From assembly GCA_019914945.1 (NCBI GenBank), contig CM034103.1:11594001-11658000 (forward strand): a stretch of 64,000 bases of DNA, written 5' to 3'. Of this stretch, positions 1 to 10,999 are shown one piece after another. Source of the DNA: Typha latifolia. Lineage: Eukaryota > Streptophyta > Magnoliopsida > Poales > Typhaceae. Each line of letters starts with the position of its first letter. Position 1 is the stretch's first letter. A program made the translations under genes and the position numbers. Under the pieces are notes generated by a model, which had not been told where the DNA came from, made no database searches, and saw only the letters and a program-made list of their open reading frames with translations.

Positions 1-107
1 CCAGCGAGAAGTATGTTTTTGTACTCAATTAGAACCCGAACTCAGCTTAAAAGAATTTGTTACAACAAATTCAAATCCAAATGCATAAAGAAGAGTTGTG
101 AAGAGAC

Positions 108-139
108 CTGAAGGGGATGAAGGGGGAGTTGCCATCCAT
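108..139 (-). CDS. Possible first coding exon of a gene leaving the window at left (partial)
   Basis: Read on the minus strand, an ATG at 139 opens a short frame, MDGNSPFIPF, that ends at a good donor (CAG|GTCTCT) at 108/107. A CT/GA microsatellite (269-304) lies about 130 bp upstream, as in many plant leader regions. Ten codons cannot identify a family, and the rest of the gene would lie in the missing sequence to the left. A longer frame from an ATG slightly upstream (about 149) is also possible. This is inference from signal context only. Confidence 0.3.
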
Positions 140-264
140 GGCGCCGCATGCTGTTGGGCTGGAACTAAGAACTAGAGCTTCTCTTTCGTGTTGGGTCTCT
201 CTCCCAGATCATCAAAAAGTCCACTTTTTTTTATCCAAAAAACCTCCTCTCACTGAGAAATGGA

Positions 265-268
<4 letters not shown>

Positions 269-304
<36 letters not shown>
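269..304. repeat. (CT)n microsatellite
   Basis: An uninterrupted CT run of about 36 bases, followed by a short imperfect tail. It yields spurious serine-leucine or glutamate-arginine open frames on the two strands, which are not genes. Confidence 0.95.
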
Positions 305-308
<4 letters not shown>

Positions 309-509
309 CTCAAACACAACGGTCGGATATTTGAAATTTGAAACTGGAACTTCGAGTCCCATCACCGCCCAGTAAGTTTTCTCATCTCTTGGAGAGAGTC
401 CAAACTCGAGTCTACCCAAAAAAAAGAAGAGAGTTTTTGACCAAATTAGCCCTGCTCTAAAGGTTTTTACTACTATATCTCAAACTTATTACGTCTAATT
501 CACCGTAGC

Positions 510-740
510 TCTAATAAAAACGCTGAACTGATCAGTATTTTTTTCCTAAGCAAAACCGCTGATCAGTTAAACATTTTATCTCGATCCTAGAACATTGATC
601 AGTTAAGCGTTTTATATATGCATATTTTTTTATTTAGCATTTTCAACGAATTGAGAGAAAATTTGTCTTTATCTAAAGACGCTGAATTGATCGGCATTTT
701 TACTTAGGAAAAAAAATACTAATCAATTAAGCATTTTTTT
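510..740. repeat. Degenerate repeat with CTGATCAGTTAA-like modules
   Basis: A module of about 60 bases (GCTGAACTGATCAG, then a T-rich tract, then CTGATCAGTTAAACATTTTA) at about 515-573 recurs as a diverged copy at about 678-738 (GCTGAATTGATCGG, then AATCAATTAAGCATTTTT). A partial third module (TTGATCAGTTAAGCGTTTTA) lies at 593-612. Each module pairs a forward and a reversed TGATCAG-like core, so the block is partly self-complementary. It is probably a decayed non-autonomous element. No coding capacity. Confidence 0.5.
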
Positions 741-2140
741 AGAGACATAGTGAATTAGACTATATTTAGTAATAAGTTTAAGAGGCAGCCCATTTCGATT
801 AAGAAAATAAAAAATAGGTCAGTTCGGTGGAAAACTCAGCCAAAAGACAAACGTAAACATGACCTACTCAATTATTAGTAAGGGAACTTTCAAATAACAC
901 CTTATATTTTTCATTATTTTTGTAACCAGACGGTCTTTTTATTTTTATAATTTTTATATGACACATTACCATTACTCTGACCAACAGATGAAAATGTCTG
1001 GTCTTATTTGAAAATTCCCTGTTACTAGATGTGAATATTGGTAGAGATTAGGATTAGGACCACTAAGCTAGAATAAGTATCTTACTTATCTTATAATATC
1101 ACAATAGATATTCTATAAACAACATCATGGATAATTACACATAGACGGGTCTTATTTATTTTTTGTGACACATTATTATCCTCCTCTGCGAAAAAAACTT
1201 ATCAAATTCTTCTTCCATTAATTAATTAATTAAATTTTTATTAAAAATATATTAAATTGGGCCAAATAATTCGTTACCGAATCCGTCCCAAATCCGATTA
1301 ATTTGAAGTTGATCTCAAATTTCTGATTTGTTTAATAAACGAGTTGCATTCAAAGTTAGAGTAAATTTGAATTGAAGCTCCACTCAATATTTATATTCTT
1401 TTTTGATAAATAATTAAATTATATAAACAAAATATTCCTAAGTTAGAGGGTAAAATGACCATTTGGCATTTCTTTTGTTTATGTCATTAGCGAGCAGGAG
1501 CAAAGATTAGAAATAGTTAAGAAAATGTCATAAAAAAAAGGAAATAAAAGAGATCTATATGAAATATGGATTAGTTCATGGGGTTTGGTAGAAAGCCATT
1601 GACTTGGAAATTTTTATATTAATAATATTTTTAGGTAGAATTAGAAAGCCCATGGGCTGACTTGGAATCTCATTTACTATGCAAGTTTTTGGCTATCCAC
1701 TAACCAAAAAGGATCTAAATCTATGGTATGAAAACAATGTATTGGGTCGTATACTATGAACTAATAAATGGATAAACCTAAACCACCGGCTATAAGTTAG
1801 GTACTAATTTTGGAGTATATCTACTTCATTATTAGATCACACCAAACAAATCGTCAGCAAGTTGACCAATATACTTCTGACCATTTCTAGTTGTGAATTC
1901 ACATTGTATTAGTATTAGAGAAGAAACTTCTCGAGCTCAAAAATACCTTAATTTTGTTATTATTTAATATTATTTAATTAGTATTGGAGTCGAACCTATG
2001 ACCTCCGATACGTACTACTAATTAAAATAATTAATTGCTAATTTATGGAGTTAAAAATATAAAAATCATAGTTTTGAATAGACCCAGCGGTACTTGGACC
2101 AGGGCAGAATTTTCCAAGTCATATATAACATTTATTCAAC
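741..2140. other. AT-rich intergenic DNA, no gene seen
   Basis: AT-rich sequence with stop codons in all frames and no splice-consistent protein similarity that I could recognise. It contains poly-A/T runs and simple ATTA repeats near 1218-1233 only. Confidence 0.6.
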
Positions 2141-2151
2141 CAAGCATGACA

Positions 2152-2159
2152 TATAAATA
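2152..2159 (+). promoter_or_regulatory. Candidate TATA box of the GeBP-like gene
   Basis: TATAAATA lies about 270 bp upstream of the start codon at 2429. The stretch between carries GGGCCC-type elements (about 2177-2206) and a telo-box, features common in plant core promoters and leaders. The start of transcription is inferred, not shown. Confidence 0.4.
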
Positions 2160-2369
2160 CAGAGTCGGCTGTAATGGGCCCCCACCAGTCTGGCCCGTTT
2201 GGGGCCCGCATGGACGAACCCAACCAAAACCCAGCCAAATCCACCATCCCATAATTTAATCAGATAATACTTGTATCACGCTCGTCCATTAGCCATCGGA
2301 CGGCTACAGTAATATGTCGGACCGGGTCCTAACCTAATCCCTGATTCCCCGTTTTTAATTCCTAAATTC

Positions 2370-2385
2370 GAACCCTAACCCTAAG
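2370..2385 (+). promoter_or_regulatory. Telo-box (AACCCTAACCCTAA)
   Basis: AACCCTAACCCTAA lies about 45-60 bp before the GeBP-like start codon. Interstitial telo-boxes in 5' leaders are a known plant element, typical of genes active in dividing cells. A similar AAACCCTAACCC motif sits before the HY5-like gene at 7298-7309. Confidence 0.5.
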
Positions 2386-2428
2386 CCTAACCAAACCCAA
2401 ACCCATCTCCCCTCCACCGATCTCGGCG

Positions 2429-3073
2429 ATGGCTTCCGCCGCCGACGACCTCGACGACTCCGAGGAGGACCCCGCCGCTGCCGCGGGGTCTGGACCCAGC
2501 GATCGCCGGAAGAGGCGGCGGATCGCGAATTACGAGGCGGAACCACGGGCGCAGGGGTACCAGAAGCTGTGGACGGAGGCCGACGAGATCGCGATCCTGG
2601 AAGGGTTCTTGGAGTTCGTGACGGAGCGGGGTACGACGCACGCTAATTACCAGCACGACACGGGCCCGTTCTACGACCGGATCAAAGGCCGGCTGCAGAT
2701 CGAGTTCAACAAGAACCAGCTCGTCGAGAAGCTTCGCCGCCTCAAGAAGAAGTACCGCAACACCGTCGCGCGGATGGAAAGGAAGGATTTTTCCTTCCGG
2801 AGCCCGCACGAGAAGGCTACGTTCGAGATCGCGAGGAACATTTGGAGCCCTAATTTTAAACCCAGGAACAAGAACTCTAACGACCAGGAGACGAATATAA
2901 CATCTGCTTCCAACCTTGAGGTGGAAGTAAAGGAGGATTCGGGCAAGGCTATGGAGGAGAAGTGGAGGAAGCAGCGGATTCTTGAGCTGGAGGTGTTCCT
3001 GAAGCGGGTCGATCTCGTCCATGAGGTCGTCGCGGCGAAGCTGGAGGAGCTCACATCGAAGGAAAGCGGGTAG
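2429..3073 (+). CDS. GeBP/STOREKEEPER-like DNA-binding protein, single exon
   Basis: A 214-residue intronless protein. An acidic, alanine-rich N-terminus (1-20) is followed by a basic nuclear-localisation-like run DRRKRRR (25-31). The plant-specific GeBP/storekeeper domain (formerly DUF573) lies at about 45-140. Visible hallmarks are KLWTEADEIAILEGF (46-60), FYDRIKG (81-87), NQLVEKLRRLKKKYRN (96-111) and the SPHEKATFEIARNIW end (125-139). The C-terminus (about 175-210) is helical and charged, as in family members where it helps dimerisation. Family members are nuclear transcription regulators linked to trichome and leaf development and cytokinin response. The specific role here is unknown. 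The start is the first ATG in a GC-rich frame (GCGATGGC). The protein is shorter than many family members but the domain is whole. Confidence 0.9.
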   Translation: MASAADDLDDSEEDPAAAAGSGPSDRRKRRRIANYEAEPRAQGYQKLWTEADEIAILEGFLEFVTERGTTHANYQHDTGPFYDRIKGRLQIEFNKNQLVEKLRRLKKKYRNTVARMERKDFSFRSPHEKATFEIARNIWSPNFKPRNKNSNDQETNITSASNLEVEVKEDSGKAMEEKWRKQRILELEVFLKRVDLVHEVVAAKLEELTSKESG

Positions 3074-5830
3074 AAAAGTTTGAACTTGGTGATGTATCTA
3101 TCCTTTTCTTTATCTTTTTAAAGAAAAAAAAAATCTTTTTTATTTATTTAGTACAGTTCTTTTCATAGTTTAGGAGTGTGGAGAAGATTTGAAATAACAC
3201 CCCTTCTTTTCTTATAAGTAGAGAAATGGATCTTTCCCTCTTTGTTGTTTGATTGGTCTTTCATCTCAATTGTGAAGGGGGAAGAGATCATGTACCTCAT
3301 CTGTATTTATGTGCATTAGATGATTAAAGTATGTCATTTAATTGGAGACCAGTACTAGCTATGGCCAGTCTTTTGTTGAGCATAAGTACTAATTTGTAAT
3401 TGTTCTTGGAATTGTTTCAAAATTTGCTCTTGGTAATTTGTCAAGGGGGAAATAAATACTGCAAAATTGTCTGTTGGATGTGTATTTTGTGAAATCTGGA
3501 AGGATTACTAATTGCACTGAAATGGAAAGGTAGAGTCTGGGTAAAATGTCATGAAAATTACTGGCCTTAGTGTTTAATCTGATAAGAATGATTGCAGATG
3601 TATGTCTCTGGAACATTGGGGGAAAAAAAGTGTGCTCTTCTGTTGTTTGAATACAGATTGGCGAAAGGAACTATATAATTAGAAAGGTTGGTGGGTCATA
3701 AGTTGATGTCTCTGTAACAGAAAGTTCATCTGAGATTATAATAGTTTCTCCAACCAAAGTCTCACCTTCCTTTTTTTTCCTTTTTTTTAAAAAAAAAAAA
3801 CTAGCTTATGCTTCTACAGTAAATAGTAGGCACCTCAATTTGGGTGAACAAGAAAACATTTTAGATCATACATTTACTTTGTTTGAGTGTAGGATGCTGA
3901 GGTTGAATATGAACATTTTGATTGAGAAATCTCAGCTTCAAGTTTGTACAGTTGATTTGGTTGTATCTGTGTAGATGTTACCAATTGCTACCAAGTTTAC
4001 TGGTTTAAACCTGCCACAATGTTCCACTCGGGCATCTATTTGTACAAGATCAGTAGTACTTATCATGACAAAAACAAGGGGCATCTCCATTTCCATCAGT
4101 ACATGAGGATTCAAGGCCAATGATAAATCAGTTTGTGTCAAATTTTATATCTAATATCCCCTTTATTTAGTGTATCTCTTATATATGTGCTAGCATGCTA
4201 AAAGTTTATTACTACTTGATAATAGCATGCCAGAAGTTTATTACTACTGAATAATTTAGAAAATAGCATGTCAAAAGTTTCAATATAATTGATAATGTCC
4301 AGTTACAACTTGGAACATGCTTTTAACATTCATGTATGGAGGATTCATTCCTCTTGGAAACAGGATGAAGCTTCCATGCCACTTTCCTCTCCTTTGCCTA
4401 TGTACTACAAGACATGCAACCTAATTGAGCCACAGGGATTCTTCATGACAATCACATGCCAAATTTATAGCAACCACCACATTTATCATGGCCATGGGGC
4501 AATGGTATATTATCAATTCCAAGGGTCCATAACACCAATTGACCACTAGATACTCTATACTCATTATTTTCTCATTTCCCCCCTTTTTTTTAATACCAAT
4601 AATGGTGTCCTCCTTGTTAGAAAAACAAGTGGGTCATGATGTTTCCCTGCATGAGAGTGGGGGCACATGAGGACTTGAGACCATATGCAATGACAAAATC
4701 CAAGGGCACCAGTGTTTCCTCAGTATTGGCTCCCTCAAATTTCTCAAAACCTTTCCACTTTTAAAGATTAGAAAAGAAAAAAGCATTTTAAAAGTTAAAA
4801 ATCCTGTGGCCTGGCAAAAACCACTGTTCTCCATTGTTTTCTCTCAGAACAATGAAAAGGGCACAGTGTGAGCTAAAACATTGTTCTCAGAAGAGCCTTT
4901 GTGGGTAAGAGCCACATGAGAGTTTGAGCCTTCTGGGTGCAATGCATTAGGAAGAGGCTTTGACCAGTCCATTATGACTGCCAAAAATATTATTATTTTA
5001 TTATTGTTTCAAAATTACTTGTTAAGACTTAAAGTGTTGTATAATTGTTGTTATGGTCAATACCAAATCGAAGTAATATAGCTTAAAAGAGAGTCGTTTC
5101 AGATAAAGTATTTTATTATTTTAATGAAGAAGTTGTCCTAAATTGAAAGAGTTGGTGATGGAGTGAGCGATTTCATAAACTGCTTTCCTAACAATTCACT
5201 TGAAAGGAACAACATCATGATAGCTTATTTGGCAAAAATTATAGTACAGTGTTTGATTACTGTATAAGCCTTTAAACATGAATTAAAATATTTAAGATTG
5301 TGGGTAATCCTCTTCCATCGAAAGTATCATGTGTTTTATAAGTAGGTAGGTATATTCATTATCTAAAATTCATTCACAGATTCTGGTGAAACATAAATGA
5401 CATGAGTCCAATCATATAGTTTAGATGCCACCCCAAGTTTCATGAAGACATATTTAATGAACCTTTTGAGAGAACAAATGTAGATCAACCGACTACAACT
5501 AGTACATCTTCATCAAGTCAAATGGTGTCAAAGAACCCCATATTTGTGAAGGCTCCAATTATCAAGAAGATTAATGAAAGACACAGCCACCTTCCTTTCT
5601 TTTTAACTCTTAGCTTTGGGAGTACCACATAGTAAAAACAAATACTTTTGGCACACACATATGTCCTACTTGGATGTCTGAAACCATAGCAAAAATATAC
5701 TTTGGAAATAATGTGAAGCATGTGCAAAGGCAGGGTTGGCTTGATGGGGCCTCATCTCCCGGATCTTGCCTCCTTTTATCTCACCAACCACTCTTCTCCA
5801 ACTTCCCTTCTATTACTTCTCTCCTACATC
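3074..5830. other. GeBP-like 3' region and intergenic DNA
   Basis: The first few hundred bases are probably the 3' untranslated region of the GeBP-like gene. Beyond them I see AT-rich DNA with poly-A/T runs, a small diverged tandem repeat at 4190-4296, and no recognisable coding exon on either strand. Confidence 0.5.
4190..4296. repeat. Diverged tandem repeat, about 2.7 copies
   Basis: The core AGCATGC(T/C)A(A/G)AAGTTTATTACTACT appears at about 4193 and 4223, with a third degenerate copy (AGCATGTCAAAAGTTTCAATA) at about 4265. Spacing is uneven (about 32 and 41 bases) because of an insertion in the second copy. Confidence 0.7.
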
Positions 5831-5837
5831 CATCCTA

Positions 5838-5864
5838 TATATATATATGTGTGTGTGTGTGTGT
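5838..5864 (+). promoter_or_regulatory. TATATATATA plus (GT)n tract upstream of the 69-residue gene
   Basis: A TATA-type run followed by a (GT)n microsatellite lies 70-100 bp before the start codon at 5936. Its distance fits a core promoter with a short leader. This rests on position only. Confidence 0.4.
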
Positions 5865-5935
5865 ACACAAAAACTAGTACAACATTGCATTCACTTCCCA
5901 CTTTTGCCTATACACTAGAAGCTTAAATAGCTCAT

Positions 5936-6237
5936 ATGGGGTCCTGGGTCCGTACCATTACATCTCCTTTCAAGAAGGCCTGCAACCTTCTCAATCCACC
6001 GAGAGACAAGAAGTGCCAAAGTACAGGTCAGTTTAGAGTTATAGTTTTTGACATGAAGTTTGTGGGTCATGTTGTATTGTATAAATGGTGATTGCTGAAC
6101 AATTTCTTTCTGTTTCAGGGAATGATCACCATGGTGTGATCCTCCGCGGCGAGGTCATGGCCTGCGAGTATGAGGATGTCCGTGTCATGTGGTCGATCCT
6201 CGACAAGTCCAAGCAAGGAGAAAGAAATCGAATATAG
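5936..6237 (+). CDS. Small conserved plant protein (69 residues), function unknown
   Basis: Two exons, 5936-6026 and 6119-6237, join across a 92-bp GT-AG intron (donor GTCAGT, acceptor TTTCAG) in phase 1 to give exactly 69 codons plus stop. The protein starts MGSWVRTITSPFKKAC. After the intron it continues with a polar stretch and then GEVMACEYEDVRVMWSILDKSK, ending in a short basic tail. No signal peptide or membrane segment is visible. From memory, plants have a family of small uncharacterised proteins with an MGSW-ITSPF-KA start and an EVMAC-YEDV-VMWSILDKS core. I know of no assigned function. MG at the start would permit N-myristoylation, but the following residues are not a clear match. 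The frame, splice sites and codon use argue that this is a real gene despite its size. Confidence 0.8.
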
Positions 6238-6633
6238 ATATGTTTAAGTCTTATGAGAATTGATCCTCTCCTATTGATACTGGAGAGAAGATCTTGAGAA
6301 GTAGTTGTTTTTTGAAGTATTGCTTGAAGGGAATCCCCATGGATGTCCATGGTGAGATTTAGAATGATCCAAATGGTGTTCATTTTTGGAACATGTGAAT
6401 GTGTAAATTATAGATATGCATATAGGGAAGAAAGCTCCTGCTCCCAAGTTTAATTAGTTGCAGGTTGAGCTCATTAAATGTTCCTATCTTCTAATGCTTC
6501 AATGAAAGTTATCCCCTTTTGTTCTCTGGATAAGTTCAAGGTGTAATTGCTCTATGAAATGTGTAAGAGTAAAGCTATTGTTTATTTGTTTTGGATGGGC
6601 AATGTGCATTAATAAGTGTGGGATGTGATAATC

Positions 6634-6636
<3 letters not shown>

Positions 6637-6681
<45 letters not shown>
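6637..6681. repeat. (TA)n microsatellite
   Basis: A TA run of about 45 bases, downstream of the 69-residue gene. It produces an isoleucine-tyrosine repeat in a spurious reverse-strand frame. Confidence 0.95.
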
Positions 6682-6683
<2 letters not shown>

Positions 6684-6689
6684 AAAAGC

Positions 6690-7290
6690 TCTTTAGAAGA
6701 GATGTCCTCATGTGTGTGGATGTAAACTTCTGGATCCGCATCCACCATCCTTCGCCCTATCCATTTTGTTTTTCTCCATTAGATTTGGACGAGTCTGTGT
6801 TTTTAATCTTCTAAAACTCTCGCCGTTTATTGTTGCCCGGAAAGAGGGTTGCTTCTAAGGCTGTCACTTATTCTTTTTACTCTCTTGTATTTGAATACTT
6901 TGTATTCTTATCGTCTGATTTATTTTTGAGCCAAGTGTCGTAGTGTTATATCCCTTATCTTTTTGTGTCTATAGATTTTTTTCTAAGTTAGATGTGGGGG
7001 GTATGGATGAATTTAATTTCTCAAATATAAAAAGATAATATAGTAGGAAATATAATAGACCTTCATTGATTTAATTGTACTTCTAAACTATGTGGATATA
7101 CAAATATGCACATTGGGGTTAGATAGCATTTTGGATGCGGGCGTACGAAGATCCGACCCGAATGCTTTCGAACAATACCAAAAGACTCTTCCTTCGCGCC
7201 AACGTGGTCTCCTCTTTCACCACTCTTCTCTCTCTCTCAATGGAGAGCGCCACGTTTCTCCGTTCCCCTCCAATCCCCTCTTCTTCCCCA
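6690..7290. other. Intergenic and promoter region of the HY5-like gene
   Basis: AT-rich to about 7090. It then becomes GC-richer with CT-rich leader-like sequence (7200-7330) and the motif AAACCCTAACCC (7298-7309). No TATA box is clear. The open frame starting at 7092 overlaps the HY5-like first exon in another phase and is not thought to be coding. Confidence 0.5.
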
Positions 7291-7349
7291 TCCCGAAAAC
7301 CCTAACCCTGATCCTATCCTTCTCCCACTCCACCTCACCCTCGCGTTCG

Positions 7350-8733
7350 ATGTCGCTCGCTTACTCCTCCTCCTCCGCCGCCGCTACCTCTTCTTCTCCG
7401 ATCAACCTCCGCTCTTCCCTTCCGGAGAATTCCAGGCCCGGTAATTCCCTTGATCCTCTCTCTCTCTCTCTGGGTCATGGCTTGCATTCTTGCATTCCTC
7501 GCTCTCCTCTAACTGAAAGTTCCCTCCTCTTTGCTTCGTGGAGTAGAGGACAGCGATGATGACTCGTTCACGGTCCCGGATGTGGAGTCGGGACCCACTC
7601 TCACCAGTTCGGGGAAGGCCGGGGCGGAGCACAGAAACAGCGGCAGGTTTGGGGCCGGGTCGTCGAAGAGCCGCCGGGGCCGAAACCCGGCCGACCGTGA
7701 GCACAGGAGGCTCAAGAGGTGCTCCTTCCGATTGTCGCTCTCTTTTTTACTACCATCTTTTTTTTGAAATTGAATATCGGGTAAATGTAGTATCTTTCAA
7801 GCATAAGTAAGCAATGCAGCAAATTTACGGTAAAATTCTGTGACTTATAAAGATATAGAGAAATAGGGGAGAATCCTTTTCCTTTTCTTGAGTTTTTCTT
7901 TTATTTATGCACCTTTTTTTTTTTTAGCTTTGAATGTAATTTTTTTATGTTTTGTTAGCATGTCATTTGGAGAAATTGAAGAGTGAATATACAACGATGG
8001 GAGTTGGGAGATTGTTTTCTTTTCTCGTTTTTTGTTGAGAAAACCCAGAAACACTGGCTCAGTTTCATTAGGAAACCCCAAAATTAGATCTATCTGAGTT
8101 AGATTCACCGTATATTATACAAGATTACATCAGACCAGAGTATAAGAGTATCAACCACCAAAACAAGACAGATCCAGTGAGGAAATATCACCTCGACTAA
8201 TACAAATCAGACACACCACTAAAATACAGCTAGTGAGGAAACATCACTCACAATCAATATCACAACTAACAAAAGAAAAGTATCATCTCTTATTCATCAG
8301 CATCTATATTATCTTTCTTTTGGCTATAAACCTAGAGCTTTGACTTCTTCTGAGCCTGCTACCCTTTTCGGCCTGTCCAACATATATATTTGTTGAATTT
8401 ATTTTTGTTTAAAATAAATGCAGGTTGCTCAGAAATAGGGTTTCGGCTCAACAAGCAAGGGAAAGAAAGAAGGTTTATGTGAATGACATAGAATTCAGAG
8501 CCAAGGAGCTGCAGGATCAGAATTTGAAGTTAGAAGAGAAAATCTCAACGTTGATCAATGAGAATAGTATGCTTCGGAAGGTACATATGCCTGATGTTTC
8601 TTAAACATGTCCCTTCTAGCTTCAGTTTAACTCCTAATAGTATTTTGTTCTTCCATCGCAGGTCCTAATGAACACCAGGCCTAAAGTCAATGAAAGAATT
8701 GAGCCACAAAATGATCTTCCTGGAAAAAGCTAG
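7350..8733 (+). CDS. HY5/HYH-like bZIP transcription factor
   Basis: Four exons, 7350-7440, 7547-7718, 8424-8580 and 8662-8733, join in frame to 163 residues. A serine-rich N-terminus (1-30) leads to [14 protein letters not shown] (31-44), matching the HY5-type COP1-binding site: an acidic casein-kinase-II-like serine cluster followed by a Val-Pro core. The bZIP follows: [16 protein letters not shown] (73-88), then [16 protein letters not shown] (89-104) with the signature Asn92-x7-Arg100, and a zipper with I110, L117, L124, L131 and L138 at heptad spacing. HY5-class proteins bind G-box and ACE elements and drive light-induced genes; COP1 targets them for degradation in the dark. The Ser-rich N-terminus and the tail after the zipper ([19 protein letters not shown]) differ from classical HY5, so HYH or a monocot HY5-like paralogue is likelier than HY5 itself. 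Exon boundaries within the bZIP match the family. Confidence 0.88.
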
Positions 8734-10940
8734 CAAATAGAGTATTCCATGTTTAAACTTCTCGGGTCTTAATTAACGGTTAATATCCTTGCTTTATCTT
8801 TATCGTTTGTTGACCTTCTCGTCCTTAGGACTTTGTTCTAGGATGACTTATTTTTGCTTTCTACTGAAATAGGGCATTTGATGCCTTCCATTAAAAAAAG
8901 AAAGATCTGCACCCTTCTTGATATTCATAGCTTTACTTCATCTGAAACAATTTAAACTTTGGGCCTAACATAAAGAAATAATTGGTTTACATCCTTAACT
9001 ATAGTTTGTTAGATAGTCAGACAAAGGGCACTAGCTCCATAAGTACCAGAATTGGAGTAGATCTCCTCACAAATTTGACACTTCTAGGTTTGAAATTGAC
9101 CTTCAGAATACAATGAGCATTGGCAATTTCTTAATCAAAGGTTGTTAAAATTTAGACGACTGGGCCTCCAATTCTTCATTTCATTAGATTGTGAGTTGTT
9201 ATGAAACATCAAAGCTCATTACTATTCAGTGCTTCAATTTGGAATTGTCTAATGGTATGGCCATTAATATGGTTGGTACGTTGTGATTCTTTTTTCTCAA
9301 ATTAATGTCTCATAAATTTTTGAAAGAAATCATTTGTTTTTAAGGTACATTTTCCTTAAAGAGCAAAATGTTTTATTTACCTGGTTTTTATGAATCTACT
9401 ATCAGATCCTCTCACCATTCAACCTTTTTCCACTGAATTTGGGGTCAGTGTAGAGTACAATCAAAGTCGTGTAGATTAAGTTTCATTACTATCTGGCAAG
9501 AGAGGAACTTGCTTTCAGGCTTTGGTGGCCATATAAATCCTGAAATATGTATGCCGTTAGTCACATTTGAAACACATGCCTAAATTTCCTTATATGAGAA
9601 AAGTAATTTCAAAGGTAGAAGATGTCCGGCCTGTTTCTCCCTCGTCCTTTCTTCCGCGCTTAAGGGTCAATAGAGTAGTAATAATTTTTTGGATGGCAAC
9701 CTATTTTTTCAAGAAATTTTGCAACAAAGTGTAACAAATCTGAAATAATATGGAAGAGTGATAGAGATCTTTGATTTCTTTGTGGAAATTGGTACAAAAC
9801 TATAGTGACCTTTTCGTCTTGTAATGAGCCAAAAGATAGAAGATAAAATAAAGTTTGAAAGAAAAAGATAAAATGATAAGTTAGGAATTTTTATAATTCA
9901 GGACATCAATTTCTTCTCTTAGATTCTGATGATTGAGGTTTTGCTGGAACATGTGTTGAACTATGAAACATGAAGTGATGGAAAGATGATGCAAGAATGT
10001 GCCCACCATTTCTTTCTAGCCACTAACTGAAAACCTGCACGTATTGTGCCTGTAAAAAGATCTAGATGAGTAGAATAGGTCCAGGTGGCCTGGCTGCAAT
10101 GATCTGCATGTATTGGACCCTGTCCTGGCCTCATCATAGGGCAAACTTTTTGGGTTAGGCATGCCTTGCCTATTTTATGCTTGTAAAGTTTCTATGGTGG
10201 AGCCTCACATATTGGCCAACCTGGTTTACTTGAGGCCTAGAAGTTTCAGGCGAAATTGGTCCTGACAATTGAATACTTGAGCATGGGCCCAAATATTTTA
10301 GGTTGATTAGCTCGTCTCATCCCAATTCAATGACACTCATACCATTTGGTAGTGGACTACTTGGCAATTTTAAGAATCTCAAGGTGCTTACTCTTCCTTG
10401 CAATGTCGTAATCCTTGCTTTGTTGCTAGACTCTTTTTAAGTGCCTATGCTTTTTTTCCCCTTTTTGGATTAAAAAAAAGTACCTATGCTTTAATAACTA
10501 TGCTCATTCACTCTTTTTCAATGGGCTTTATGTTATTCAGTGAGTAGTTATTAAAGTCAACTATAAGATATATGCTCTTTAATACTTTAGCTGATGCAAA
10601 GATTACTTTTGAAATGATTCACACAGTCATTTTCATGTTAGACATTGCTTCACTTTAAGAGAAAACCAGCTAGATCAGTTCTTTGTAGCTTGCGGAGTGC
10701 ATGAGTATGGGTGTGCAACTGTGCATGTGCATCAACTTTTGACTCCTCAAATTTACATGGTGAACTAAACTTCACTTGCAAAGAGTTAGATTGAGGAGAT
10801 GGGGTTAGCTTATGAATTGCATCTTTACAATAAGTACATGAAAGATTAGAGATTTTTCACATATTAGATAAGGTAGATCATATCTAATACTATGTATCTC
10901 TAATTTTGACTGGGAAGTGTTCAGTATTTTCAGAAGCAGC
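8734..10940. other. 3' region of the HY5-like gene and intergenic DNA
   Basis: No recognisable exon on either strand. The stretch about 9960-10340 is moderately GC-rich with phrases such as AGGCATGCCTTGCCT and GGCCTAGAAG, and reads like decayed dispersed repeat rather than unique gene sequence. An alternative late 3' exon of the HY5-like gene cannot be excluded. Confidence 0.45.
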
Positions 10941-10943
10941 CTG

Positions 10944-10998
<55 letters not shown>
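10944..10998. repeat. (CT)n microsatellite
   Basis: A CT run of about 55 bases. It generates SLSLSL and ERERER shadow frames on the two strands. Confidence 0.97.

Positions 10999-10999
<1 letters not shown>

Noticed and set aside
2370..2385. Interstitial telomere
   Set aside because: Only two CCCTAA-type units are present, at a promoter-typical place. It is a telo-box, not telomeric DNA.
7092..7559. 155-codon open frame over the HY5-like first exon
   Set aside because: It starts in AT-rich upstream DNA, runs in another phase through leader, exon and intron, and conflicts with the spliced bZIP frame, which has clear family identity.
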